DNA from: Treponema_I sp045599005
GTDB taxonomy: Bacteria; Spirochaetota; Spirochaetia; Treponematales; Treponemataceae
Length of the DNA: 64,000 nucleotides
Direction of reading: 5' to 3'
Assembly (NCBI GenBank): GCA_045599005.1
Contig: JAZRVF010000025.1
Coordinates: forward strand, 62,001-126,000
How positions within the stretch are numbered: position 1 is the stretch's first letter; each line of letters opens with the position of its first letter. The translations under genes were made by a program, and so were the position numbers. Below, piece after piece: positions 17,722 through 26,329 of the stretch. The notes beneath the pieces were generated by a model that saw only the letters and a program-made list of their open reading frames with translations, was not told the origin of the DNA and searched no databases.

Positions 17722-19437
17722 ATGGATAAGATGGAAGTGGTAACGGATGAAACTCAGAACTCCAAAGGGAACATCCAAACACAATTGCAGGAAGAGTACT
17801 TAAAAAGTTTTGAATCTCTCGAAGAAGGTCAGCTGATTAATGGTACTGTCATTCAGGTAACTCAGGATCAGGTTTTTATTGATGTGGGTTACAAATCCGA
17901 GGGAAAAATTCCGACATCGGAGTTTTCGGAATTGCCTAATATCGGTGATGTAGTAAGTGTTGTTCTTGTTACAAAAGAGAATAAACACGGCGAAGTCATT
18001 GTTTCAAAGCAAAAAGCAGATCTTAAGCAGATCTGGAAAAAACTGCGCCAGGCTTTTACAGACAAAACTCCTGTAGATGGAACGATCATTAAAACCGTAA
18101 AAGGTGGTTATGATGTTTCTCTGGGTGCAGATATACATGCTTTCCTCCCGATCAGTCAGTCAGACAGCGTTAAAGTTGACAAACCTGAGAAACTGATCGG
18201 GCTTAAAGGTCAGTTCTATCTTGAGCGCCTCTACGCAGACCAGAAAGCAAATATTGTTGTTAACAGAAGAAAATATCTTGAGGAAACAACAGAAAAGAAC
18301 CGTGACGATTTCTTTGCCAATGTTCAGGTTGGAGATACAGTTAAAGGTTCTGTTAAAACATTTACAAGCTTCGGTGCATTTATTGACCTGGGGGGATTTG
18401 ACGGTCTTCTCCATATCAATGACATGAGTTGGGGACATGTAACACGTCCGAAGGATTTTGTAAAGAAAGGTCAGGAAATTGAACTTAAAGTTATCCGCCT
18501 TGATCCTGAGGAAAAACGCATCAATCTTTCAATCAAGCACTTCACAGAAGATCCTTGGTTGCATTTCGAAGAGAAATATCACGTAAATGATGTTGTTAAA
18601 GGGACAGTTACAAAACTTACTGATTTCGGTGCTTTCATCGAACTTGAAGAAGGAATTGAAGGTCTTGCACACATCAGTGAATTCTCATGGACAAAGAAAA
18701 TCAGTAAACCCGGTGATGTTGTTAAAATCGGTGATGAAGTTGAATGCATGGTTCTCGGTTATGATATCCAGGCTGGACGCGTATCACTTGGTCTGAAACA
18801 GGTTTCTGACAATCCATGGGAGAAAATCTCTGAACTGTATCCTGTTGGAACAAAACTTACACGCAAAGTTGTAAAGATTACTAACTCCGGTGCATTTATT
18901 GAACTGGAAGAAGGAATCGACGGTTTCCTCCATGCAGATGATATTTCATGGACAAAGAAAGTAAAACATCCTTCAAGCGAACTTCAGGTTGGTCAGGAAG
19001 TTGAGACTGTCGTAATTGACTGTGACACAGAAAACCACCGCATCCGTCTTGGAATCAAACAGCTTTCTGATGATCCTTGGGAACAGTTCAGCAACGCTTA
19101 CAAACCCGGTTCAACTCTGGAAGGTGAAGTTGTTTCAATTACAGATTTCGGTGTTTTTGTAAAAGCTCCTATGGGAATTGAAGGTCTCGTAAATAAGGCA
19201 AATCTCAGTGACAACCGGGAAGAACCTTATGAAGAAGCTGTAAAGAAATACAATGTCGGTGATAAAATCAACGTATACGTTGTTGACGTTAACCCTGAGA
19301 AACAGAAAGTGGCTTTCTCTGTAAAAGAGTTCAAACGCAAACAGCAGCGTGATGAGATTTCACAGTACATGTCTTCCAACGACAGCGAAGGTGATGACGC
19401 ATACAATCCTTTTGCTGACCTGCTGAAGAAAAACTGA
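17722..19437 (+). CDS. rpsA: 30S ribosomal protein S1
   Basis: S1 binds mRNA on the small ribosomal subunit. The 571-residue protein has six S1 OB-fold repeats, beginning near GQLINGTVIQVTQDQVFID (about 36), DGTIIKTVKGGYDVSLG (about 118), VKGSVKTFTSFGAFIDLGG (about 206), VKGTVTKLTDFGAFIELEE (about 293), RKVVKITNSGAFIELEEG (about 380) and GEVVSITDFGVFVKAPMG (about 467). Repeats 3-6 are the most regular. It starts 9 bases after cmk in the same frame. AGGGATTATT just before the ATG gives a modest ribosome site. Confidence 0.97.
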   Translation: MDKMEVVTDETQNSKGNIQTQLQEEYLKSFESLEEGQLINGTVIQVTQDQVFIDVGYKSEGKIPTSEFSELPNIGDVVSVVLVTKENKHGEVIVSKQKADLKQIWKKLRQAFTDKTPVDGTIIKTVKGGYDVSLGADIHAFLPISQSDSVKVDKPEKLIGLKGQFYLERLYADQKANIVVNRRKYLEETTEKNRDDFFANVQVGDTVKGSVKTFTSFGAFIDLGGFDGLLHINDMSWGHVTRPKDFVKKGQEIELKVIRLDPEEKRINLSIKHFTEDPWLHFEEKYHVNDVVKGTVTKLTDFGAFIELEEGIEGLAHISEFSWTKKISKPGDVVKIGDEVECMVLGYDIQAGRVSLGLKQVSDNPWEKISELYPVGTKLTRKVVKITNSGAFIELEEGIDGFLHADDISWTKKVKHPSSELQVGQEVETVVIDCDTENHRIRLGIKQLSDDPWEQFSNAYKPGSTLEGEVVSITDFGVFVKAPMGIEGLVNKANLSDNREEPYEEAVKKYNVGDKINVYVVDVNPEKQKVAFSVKEFKRKQQRDEISQYMSSNDSEGDDAYNPFADLLKKN

Positions 19438-19456
19438 TTATTGTCTCTATGAGCAG

Positions 19457-20983
19457 ATGCAGATGAACAATTCTATTGATGCGGACAAACTGAATACTCT
19501 CATAGAGATTAATACACTGATTAATTCAAATTATTCAGACATAAACGCATTGCTTGTTCGGATTCTTGAATCGGCAATGCGTCTTGTTACATGCGAATCA
19601 TCATCCTTGTTGCTTGTTAATAAAGATGATGATTCGTTGCGTTTTGAGCTTGCTTTAGGGCCGAAAGGTTCCGAGGCAAAATCAATTCCGGTTTCCAAGA
19701 GCAGTATTGCTGGATGGGTAAATGAGCATTGTGAAAGCGTTGTAATCAACGATGTGGCTCATGATCCCCGTTTTTTTTCTTCTGTTCAAGAAAAAACTGG
19801 TTATCTTTCAAAAAATATGATTGCCGTTCCAATGAGGGTAAAAAAATCCAGCATTGGTGTTATTGAACTTTTGAATAAAGCTAACGGTCAGGATTTTACT
19901 AAAGAAGATCTTGGCATTATAGAACAGCTTAGTACTCTTGCAGTTATCGCTTATCAGAACGCTGTGACTTTTCGTCAGGCACAGGACGAGATTTCTGTTC
20001 TGCAGAATGCAATCGCTTCCGGTCCTGATTATCATACTTTTGTGGCAAAAAGTCCTGCAGTCCTTGATTTGCTTAAAGTTGTTGAACAGCTTTCCAATAC
20101 CAATTCTTCTGTCTTGATTTTAGGAGAGAGTGGTGTTGGTAAAGAACTTTTTGCAGAACAGATTCATCTTCGGAGTGAAAGGGCCAAAAAGCCTTTTGTC
20201 CGGGTTAACTGTGCTGCGCTTTCACCTTTATTGCTTGAAAGTGAACTGTTCGGGCATGTTAAGGGATCTTTTACAGACGCTGTTTCCAATAGGAAAGGGC
20301 GTTTCGAAATTGCTGACGGTGGAACGATTTTTCTGGATGAAATCGGGGAATTGCCCTTGGATCTGCAGGTAAAACTGCTGCGGGTGATCCAGACCAAATC
20401 TTTTGAGAAAGTCGGTTCCAGTGAGACCCAGACTGTTGACGTCCGTATTGTTGCGGCTACAAACCGTGACATTGAGGAAATGGTGAGAGAAGGGCAGTTC
20501 CGCAGTGATTTGTATTACAGGCTGAATGTACTGCCGATTTATGTTCCTCCATTAAGGGAGCGGAAGCAGGATATTGAACCTTTGGCTTTGAATTTTCTGA
20601 GAAAATTCAGTGGCGCAACAAAAAAAGCTTTTTCCGGTTTTTCAGAAGAGGCGATTGCCTTACTGAACCAGTATTCATGGCCTGGAAATGTTCGAGAGTT
20701 GGAAAATACAGTGGAGAGAGCCTGTGTTCTGGGTGTTCCTCCTCTGATTAAAAGTTCGGACCTGCGTCTTAATGTTAAACCTGTTTCAGATGAACAGGAT
20801 GTGGCAGAAGCGTTGAGTTCCGAAGACCGCACACTTAAAACTGCGTTGAACAATTTTAAGAAAGCGTATATTACAAAAATCCTTGATGAAACATCATGGA
20901 ATCAAACTAAAACGGGGGAAATTCTAGGAATCCAGCGGACTTATGTGTCTCGCTTGATGAATGAATTGGGAATCAGGAGTTGA
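19457..20983 (+). CDS. GAF-domain sigma-54-dependent transcriptional activator
   Basis: A 508-residue NifA/FhlA-like enhancer-binding protein. Residues 1-165 are a GAF sensor domain (ESAMRLVTCESSSLLLVN; MIAVPMRVKKSSIGVIELLN). The AAA+ domain (about 195-425) has Walker A GESGVGKELFA, the sigma-54 contact loop GSFTDA in place of the usual GAFTGA, Walker B GGTIFLDEIGELP, and the arginine-finger region RSDLYYRLNVLPIYVPPLRERKQDI. A Fis-type helix-turn-helix ends the protein (NQTKTGEILGIQRTYVSRLMNELGI). No receiver domain is present, so the GAF domain is the likely input. The start may be this ATG or the one 6 bases later. It lies 19 bases after rpsA. Its target promoters were not found in the window. 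Confidence 0.93.
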   Translation: MQMNNSIDADKLNTLIEINTLINSNYSDINALLVRILESAMRLVTCESSSLLLVNKDDDSLRFELALGPKGSEAKSIPVSKSSIAGWVNEHCESVVINDVAHDPRFFSSVQEKTGYLSKNMIAVPMRVKKSSIGVIELLNKANGQDFTKEDLGIIEQLSTLAVIAYQNAVTFRQAQDEISVLQNAIASGPDYHTFVAKSPAVLDLLKVVEQLSNTNSSVLILGESGVGKELFAEQIHLRSERAKKPFVRVNCAALSPLLLESELFGHVKGSFTDAVSNRKGRFEIADGGTIFLDEIGELPLDLQVKLLRVIQTKSFEKVGSSETQTVDVRIVAATNRDIEEMVREGQFRSDLYYRLNVLPIYVPPLRERKQDIEPLALNFLRKFSGATKKAFSGFSEEAIALLNQYSWPGNVRELENTVERACVLGVPPLIKSSDLRLNVKPVSDEQDVAEALSSEDRTLKTALNNFKKAYITKILDETSWNQTKTGEILGIQRTYVSRLMNELGIRS

Positions 20984-20985
20984 TT

Positions 20986-21669
20986 ATGGAAAAAGAAGAA
21001 AAAAAGACAATTGAAGGATCAATCAGTTCTTTTATTTACAAATATCGTGTTGCGTTGATTGTGATAGTTGCAGTTCTTGTTCTCGGTGGAATTGCTGCTG
21101 GTATTGTTGTTGCCGTTTCAGAAAAGAATACTGAAAAAGGATATGCAGCTTACGATACTCTTGTTTATAACCTTTCAAATTATCAGAACGATTCAAATCT
21201 GACTGCTGATGAGATTGCTGCTAAAGAAGCTGATATTCTTTCACAGGCTAAGGATCTGGCTTCAAAGAACTCTAAGAATGGTATTGGTGCTCATGCCTAC
21301 ATGCTGATTGCAGGTCTTGAGTTTAATAACGGAAACTTTGAGAATGCAAAGAATGCATGGGTTTCTGCTGCCGCTGCTGATTCCAAAGCTTATACAGCAC
21401 CTGTTTCTCTTTACAATGCAGGTGTTGCATGTGAAGAATTGGGAGACATTGATGGGGCTGTTGCTAATATTGAAAAAGCCCTGACATACGATAACTTCCT
21501 TCTTAAAGCAAAAGCAATTTTCAATCTTGGTCGTATTGAAGAGCAGCGTGGAAATATTGCCAAAGCTGCAGATTGCTACACAAAACTTAATGATGAATAT
21601 TCCGGTGATCAGTACGCCAATCTGGCAAAGAGCCGCCTCATTTCCTTTGAAGTTGAAGGCAAAATCTGA
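20986..21669 (+). CDS. Membrane-anchored TPR protein
   Basis: The ATG at 20986 has AGGAG 6 bases before it and overlaps the end of the sigma-54 activator by a few bases upstream of the start; 227 residues. A basic N-terminus is followed by one membrane helix (about 22-45, VALIVIVAVLVLGGIAAGIVVAV). The rest has TPR-like units (AYMLIAGLEFNNGNFENAKNAW; SLYNAGVACEELGDIDGAVANI; AIFNLGRIEEQRGNIAKAADCYTKL). The architecture resembles YfgM, an ancillary factor of the Sec translocon and periplasmic chaperone network; the match is by layout only. Confidence 0.75.
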   Translation: MEKEEKKTIEGSISSFIYKYRVALIVIVAVLVLGGIAAGIVVAVSEKNTEKGYAAYDTLVYNLSNYQNDSNLTADEIAAKEADILSQAKDLASKNSKNGIGAHAYMLIAGLEFNNGNFENAKNAWVSAAAADSKAYTAPVSLYNAGVACEELGDIDGAVANIEKALTYDNFLLKAKAIFNLGRIEEQRGNIAKAADCYTKLNDEYSGDQYANLAKSRLISFEVEGKI

Positions 21670-21702
21670 TTGATTGATCATTCTTTGTGAGAGGCAGAAA
21701 CT

Positions 21703-22404
21703 ATGAGGTTGTTTAGAATTAGACAGTTCCTGATAGTTCTCTGCCTTTTTTTATGCTTTTTTTTCTTCTCCTGTGGGTTGGAAGTTTTTTCTCTGATTCA
21801 GCCACCTTCAGATGCGGTTCCTCCTTCAGAAGATACCGCTGAAGGGAAAAAGTGCGAGTTTACAACAGCCGATGGAGCTGATCTTTTTGGGGATATTGAT
21901 CAGTATGGAACTGCTGTTTTTTACCGGATTTATAATAACAAATCAAAATTAGAAAGTGATAATAATCTGATAAAATCTGCAAATTCTGAGTATTCCGAAA
22001 ATGGCTATAACAAAATGAGTTCATTAAATTATTATGAAATGAGTTTGAATAACGGGAATAAGCCTGTATTTGTTAAATCTGGAAATACGAACTTAAAAGC
22101 TGTGATTCGCCTGGTTGATGCCGGAGATTATCAGGTAGGATTATATAAAGGAACAAGCATTAACAATCTGGACAAAACTGGTATTCCTTGCCGTGGAATC
22201 GGAGGAAATACTCCCTTCTCTGAGTTCCAGAATCTTTGGGGCGATGGAAACAATGTGGATCCGGACGTAAACTTTGATTCACAATCAGGAACCGATGTCT
22301 GGTACGTAAATATGTATGCCACGACTTATGGAATTAATACTTCATTGACTTCCGTTTACAGTTCCTTACTGTATTTAGGATATTTAACATTAAGCGGTAA
22401 TTAA
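21703..22404 (+). CDS. Predicted lipoprotein of unknown function
   Basis: I do not recognise this 233-residue protein. The N-terminus is a lipoprotein signal: RLFRIRQFLIVLCLFLCFFFFSC, with the Cys at about residue 25 as the lipidation site and a Gly after it. The mature protein is rich in Asn, Ser, Gly and Tyr (for example NNKSKLESDNNLIKSANSEY) and looks like a small beta-rich surface or periplasmic domain. AGAGG precedes the ATG. The A+T-rich, Asn-rich composition differs from its neighbours and suggests a fast-evolving or lineage-specific gene. Confidence 0.65.
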   Translation: MRLFRIRQFLIVLCLFLCFFFFSCGLEVFSLIQPPSDAVPPSEDTAEGKKCEFTTADGADLFGDIDQYGTAVFYRIYNNKSKLESDNNLIKSANSEYSENGYNKMSSLNYYEMSLNNGNKPVFVKSGNTNLKAVIRLVDAGDYQVGLYKGTSINNLDKTGIPCRGIGGNTPFSEFQNLWGDGNNVDPDVNFDSQSGTDVWYVNMYATTYGINTSLTSVYSSLLYLGYLTLSGN

Positions 22405-22437
22405 AATCGCTTGGTTGAATCGGTTTATTCTTTTTCA

Positions 22438-22519
22438 AACTGCGTTGCAGTTGTTGTTTATATAATGTTCGCTTTTGCGGACAAGAGAAAATCAATTTTG
22501 AATCCTGAGATTTGATTTT
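22438..22519 (+). promoter_or_regulatory. Three inverted repeats and a -10 box ahead of argH
   Basis: Within 82 bases lie a palindrome AACTGC-GTT-GCAGTT (22438-22452), a perfect TATAAT (22461-22466) with no convincing -35, a hairpin GTTCGC-TTTT-GCGGAC (22467-22482), and a longer inverted repeat AAAATCAA/TTGATTTT (22488-22495 and 22512-22519). The first palindrome sits where a -35 box would be and could bind a regulator; the other two would be in the argH leader RNA. None has the U-tract of a terminator. Confidence 0.4.
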
Positions 22520-22538
22520 GATACTTTAAGGGTGTTTT

Positions 22539-23963
22539 ATGTCTGAGATAAATCAAAAGAAATCTGCCATCGATGGTGGAAATCATGCGGCTTTATGGCA
22601 TGGCCGTTTTGCAGAAGGTCCTGATGCCGAAGCTGTTGAATTTGAAACCTCAATTTATGCTGATATGCGTCTTGCTCCTGATGATATAAAAGGAAGTATT
22701 GCCCATGCAAAAATGCTTGGAAAAACTGGGATCATTCCTTCTGAGGAGTCGGCTTCCATTGCATCAGAACTGACCAAAATTGCTGAAGAGATCCAAAACG
22801 GATCATTGGAGATTGACACAACAGCGGAAGATATTCACTCCTTTGTTGAAGGCGTTTTGACAGACCGTCTTGGCAATATCGGAAAAAAAGTCCACACAGG
22901 AAGAAGCCGGAACGATCAGATTGCTCTGGACGAAAGACTTTACCTTCGTCATGCTGTACCTGAACTCCAGATAGCGGTAGTGGAATTGATCCGTACTTTG
23001 GCTGACATTTCCTCTGAACACACTGATTCATTGCTCAGCGGTTATACTCATATGCAGCGTGCCCAACCGATTACCCTTGCACAGCATCTCTGCAGCTGGG
23101 CCTGGATGCTTAAACGGGATTATGAAAGACTTTCCGACAGTGTTAAAAGAATTGGATTAAGCCCTCTTGGTTCTGGTGCTCTCGCTGGAAGCGGACTTCC
23201 TCTTGACAGAGAGTTTGTTGCCCGGGAACTTGGTTTTGAAGGTCCCACACAGAATTCATTGGACAGTGTTGCTGACCGTGATTACTGTATTGAAATTGCT
23301 TCGGACCTTTCAATTCTGATGATGCATCTTTCACGTTTCTGTGAAGAAATTGTTATCTGGTCCACGGTTGAATTCGGATTTATTGATCTTTCTGAAAAAT
23401 GGTCAACCGGTTCAAGCATAATGCCTCAGAAAAAGAATCCGGATTTTGCAGAATTGATTCGCGGAAAGACAGGCCGGGTTTATGGAGATCTGATTGCCCT
23501 CCTCACAATCATGAAAGGACTTCCGTTAAGTTATGACCGAGATCTTCAGGAAGACCGGGAAAATCTTTTTGATGCTTATGATACGGCTTTGCATTGTGTC
23601 CACATCTTTACTCAGATGATCGGAACTGCAAGATGGAATAAAGAAAGAATGGCTGCTTCCTGTGTAGGCGGGCATGCAAACGCAACAGATCTTGCAGATT
23701 ATCTGGTAAAAAAAGGTGTTCCCTTCAGAGTTGCCCACGAAATCTCGGCAAAATCAGTAAGAAAATGTCTGGATACAAATATCAATCTTGAGGATCTTGA
23801 TCTTGAGGAATACAGAAAGATCTCTGACCTAATTGAGGAAGATGTTTACGAGGTCCTTAAACCTCAAAGCTGTGTAAATGCCCGCAAAACAACCGGTGGT
23901 CCTGCAAAGGAAAGGGTTTTGGAGCAGATACAGCAGCTTAAGGATTTCTGCAGGTCAGCCTAA
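22539..23963 (+). CDS. argH: Argininosuccinate lyase
   Basis: ArgH cleaves argininosuccinate to arginine and fumarate, the last step of arginine synthesis. The 474-residue protein opens LWHGRFAEGPDAEAVEFETSI, has the signature HTGRSRNDQIALDERLYLR, GYTHMQRAQPITLAQHL with the catalytic His, and the fumarase-superfamily signature GSSIMPQKKNPDFAEL (about 296) with the mobile Ser loop. The length is normal. No other arg gene is nearby. The stop overlaps the 3' end of cheY by 9 bases on the opposite strand. Confidence 0.97.
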   Translation: MSEINQKKSAIDGGNHAALWHGRFAEGPDAEAVEFETSIYADMRLAPDDIKGSIAHAKMLGKTGIIPSEESASIASELTKIAEEIQNGSLEIDTTAEDIHSFVEGVLTDRLGNIGKKVHTGRSRNDQIALDERLYLRHAVPELQIAVVELIRTLADISSEHTDSLLSGYTHMQRAQPITLAQHLCSWAWMLKRDYERLSDSVKRIGLSPLGSGALAGSGLPLDREFVARELGFEGPTQNSLDSVADRDYCIEIASDLSILMMHLSRFCEEIVIWSTVEFGFIDLSEKWSTGSSIMPQKKNPDFAELIRGKTGRVYGDLIALLTIMKGLPLSYDRDLQEDRENLFDAYDTALHCVHIFTQMIGTARWNKERMAASCVGGHANATDLADYLVKKGVPFRVAHEISAKSVRKCLDTNINLEDLDLEEYRKISDLIEEDVYEVLKPQSCVNARKTTGGPAKERVLEQIQQLKDFCRSA

Positions 23964-24320
23964 GATTTTCTGGACGATTGCAACAAGTTTTTCTGATGTA
24001 AAAGGTTTGACAATCCAGCCGGTAGCTCCGGCTGCTTTGCCTTCCTGCATTTTTCCATCCTGACTTTCGGTTGTCAGAGCGATGATCGGTGTGAATTTAT
24101 AAGCAGGAATCTGACGCAGATTCTTGATGAAATCAATACCATTCATGTTAGGCATGTTGATATCTGTAATGATAAGTGCACAACCTGCACCTTCTGCTTT
24201 TTTAAGTCCATCAATACCGTCTTCTGCTTCAATTACTTCAAAACCTTCCTGTGACAGCACGAAAGAAACGCTTTTTCTGATTGAAACTGAATCATCAACA
24301 ATCATGATTTTCTTTGCCAT
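23955..24320 (-). CDS. cheY: Chemotaxis response regulator CheY
   Basis: A 121-residue single receiver domain that carries the phosphoryl signal from CheA to the flagellar motor. Conserved residues are visible: acidic pair in IMIVDDSVSIR, phospho-Asp in LIITDINMPNMNGIDF (about residue 54), Thr in PIIALTTES and Lys in GWIVKPFTSEKLV. The ATG at 24320 is chosen for its AAAGGAG 6 bases upstream; an in-frame ATG 24 bases earlier has none. It is the last gene of STAS-cheA-cheR-cheB-cheY, 70 bases after cheB with a small hairpin between. Confidence 0.95.
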   Translation of the reverse strand: MAKKIMIVDDSVSIRKSVSFVLSQEGFEVIEAEDGIDGLKKAEGAGCALIITDINMPNMNGIDFIKNLRQIPAYKFTPIIALTTESQDGKMQEGKAAGATGWIVKPFTSEKLVAIVQKILG

Positions 24321-24335
24321 AAAATTTCTCCTTTT

Positions 24336-24352
24336 TTTCCGCATTGCGGAAA
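24336..24352 (-). other. Short hairpin between cheB and cheY
   Basis: A perfect 7-base stem TTTCCGC/GCGGAAA with a 3-base loop lies just upstream of the cheY ribosome site on the minus strand. No U-tract follows it on the transcribed strand, so it is not a standard terminator; it may be an RNA-processing or stability element. Confidence 0.4.
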
Positions 24353-24390
24353 TATAAAAAAGTTTGTTCTATAAACTTCCTTCCAACTCA

Positions 24391-25458
24391 TTATCTTGCA
24401 TGAATCAGCATTTCATCCGCTATTTCCTGCAAGGGTAGGACTTTGTCCACAGCACCTGCTTTGATCGCTTCCTGGGGCATTCCGAAAACAACACAGGTTT
24501 TCTCATCCTGGGCAATAGTAAAAGATCCGCTGTCATGCAGTTCGGTCATGCCCTTTGCCCCGTCATCGCCCATTCCGGTCATAATGACACCCACCGCATT
24601 TTTTCCTGCATAACGTGCCGCTGAACGGAATAATACATCAACAGAAGGTCTGTGTCTCGATACTAAAGGCCCGTCCCGTACTTCCACAAAATAACGGGAA
24701 CCGCTCCGCTTTAAAAGTGTATGCTTATTTCCAGGTGCAATCAATGCTGTTCCTCTGAGAACAGAATCATTGTCTTTTGCTTCGGCCACATGAATCTTAC
24801 AGAGACTGTCCAACCGATCTGCAAAAGAGGCTGTAAATTTTTCCGGCATATGCTGGACTATAACGATTCCAGGTGCATCGGAAGGCAAAGAACGCAAAAA
24901 AACGGAAAGGGCTTCTGTGCCTCCAGTACTTGCTCCGACAACAACAACTTTTTCCGTGGTTTCGATAAATGAACTGGGATTTGATTTGGGAAGGATCACA
25001 TCAGCGTTCAGTTTAGGTTCAACAGTATAATTGCCGCCAAAGATTTTTTTTGTAACTCTGTGGCGGGACATAAAGGCTGCCCGGACTGCGTCACAGATCA
25101 TGATCTTTGATTCTTCAATAAACTGGCGTGTTCCCAGCTTTGGCTTCTGAATGATTTCAACGGCTCCGTATTCCAGGGCGTGCAAAGCGTTGAGGGATCC
25201 ATCTTCAGCCATGCTCGAACAGATTATTACGGGCATGGGTTTATTCTGCATAATATGGCGAAGAAAAGAAAGCCCATCCATTCTTGGCATTTCGATGTCT
25301 ACAATGAGAACGTCGGGAGTAACTGTCTCCAACTTTTTCATTGCAATCAGAGGATCAGAAGCGGTTCCCGATATTTCGATTTCGGAGTCCGATGATAAAA
25401 CTTTGGACAATGTTTCCCGGACAACAGCCGAGTCATCTACAATAAAAACTTTAATCAT
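24391..25458 (-). CDS. cheB: Chemotaxis protein-glutamate methylesterase CheB
   Basis: CheB demethylates receptors and deamidates glutamines when phosphorylated. The receiver domain is at about 1-120 (VFIVDDSAVVRETL; phospho-Asp in VLIVDIEMPRMDGLSFL). The methylesterase domain follows at about 165-350 with the catalytic triad regions VVVGASTGGTEAL (Ser), IVQHMPEKFTASFADRLD (His) and GVIMTGMGDDGAKGM (Asp). The length of 355 is typical. It follows cheR by 7 bases. Confidence 0.97.
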   Translation of the reverse strand: MIKVFIVDDSAVVRETLSKVLSSDSEIEISGTASDPLIAMKKLETVTPDVLIVDIEMPRMDGLSFLRHIMQNKPMPVIICSSMAEDGSLNALHALEYGAVEIIQKPKLGTRQFIEESKIMICDAVRAAFMSRHRVTKKIFGGNYTVEPKLNADVILPKSNPSSFIETTEKVVVVGASTGGTEALSVFLRSLPSDAPGIVIVQHMPEKFTASFADRLDSLCKIHVAEAKDNDSVLRGTALIAPGNKHTLLKRSGSRYFVEVRDGPLVSRHRPSVDVLFRSAARYAGKNAVGVIMTGMGDDGAKGMTELHDSGSFTIAQDEKTCVVFGMPQEAIKAGAVDKVLPLQEIADEMLIHAR

Positions 25459-25465
25459 AATAAAT

Positions 25466-26320
25466 TCAATTTCCTATTTTTTTATATACAGTTGGAGCTA
25501 CGGTTTCCAAAGGCAGATCCATTCCGAATATAGTTTCAGAATGGCCCAGAAAGAGATAACCTCCAATTTCCAGATGCCGGAGGAATTTTGAAATGATGTT
25601 TTCCTGGGTCGGCTTGTCAAAATAAATCAGAACATTCCGGCAGAAAATGATATTGAAAACATCACTGACAGGATAAGAGGAATCCATGAAATTCAGCTGT
25701 CTGAACGTGACACAGGAACGGATTTCCGGTTTGACACGGACAAGTTTTTCTTCCGGATTCCTGCTTTTCAGAAAATACCGTTTTTTCATTTCGTAACTCA
25801 TTCCGTCAGTCTCTTCTAAATCATAAATTCCGTTTACTGCCTTATCAAGAACCTTTGTGGAGATATCTGTGGCAAGAAGATCGAATCCGGATAAAGTCCC
25901 TGGATGAGTGCGCATAAATTCTTTCAGTACAATAGAAAGAGTGTAGGGTTCTTCACCGCTTGAGCAGCCTGCAGACCAGAGTTTTATGGATCTCCGGCCT
26001 TTATTGATCATGTCAGGCAGGACAGAATCTGTCATAAAAGAAAAATGATCTGCTTCCCTGAAAAATTCGGTTTTGTTTGTGGTCAGCGAGTCAATCATTA
26101 TTGTTAGTTCATTGCCCGACTTGTCTTTATTGAAGACATAATCTATGTACTCTGAGTAATTGCTGAGTTTCAAAGTTCTCAGTCTGTGCATCAGACGTGA
26201 CTGAACCATGATTTTTTTTGATTCAGGCATCTGGATACCCACATTCTGCTGGATATAATCAGAAATGATTTTAAATTCTGATTGAGAAAGAGTCTTTGTT
26301 TGGGACAATGAATCAATCAT
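25466..26320 (-). CDS. cheR: Chemotaxis protein methyltransferase CheR
   Basis: CheR methylates receptor glutamates with S-adenosylmethionine. The 284-residue protein has the N-terminal helical domain and the Rossmann fold with LWSAGCSSGEEPYTLSIVL (SAM-binding), then FNIIFCRNVLIYFDKPTQENIISKF. LTTNKTEFFREADHF is the usual start of the catalytic domain. GAGG precedes the ATG, and the gene starts 9 bases after the cheA stop. A membrane MCP at 32872-34398 ends in a pentapeptide of the CheR-docking type. Confidence 0.97.
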   Translation of the reverse strand: MIDSLSQTKTLSQSEFKIISDYIQQNVGIQMPESKKIMVQSRLMHRLRTLKLSNYSEYIDYVFNKDKSGNELTIMIDSLTTNKTEFFREADHFSFMTDSVLPDMINKGRRSIKLWSAGCSSGEEPYTLSIVLKEFMRTHPGTLSGFDLLATDISTKVLDKAVNGIYDLEETDGMSYEMKKRYFLKSRNPEEKLVRVKPEIRSCVTFRQLNFMDSSYPVSDVFNIIFCRNVLIYFDKPTQENIISKFLRHLEIGGYLFLGHSETIFGMDLPLETVAPTVYKKIGN

Positions 26321-26329
26321 GGCAGAACC

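Noticed and set aside
24336..24352. The cheB-cheY hairpin as a terminator
   Set aside because: On the transcribed strand it is followed by A residues and the cheY ribosome site, not a T tract.
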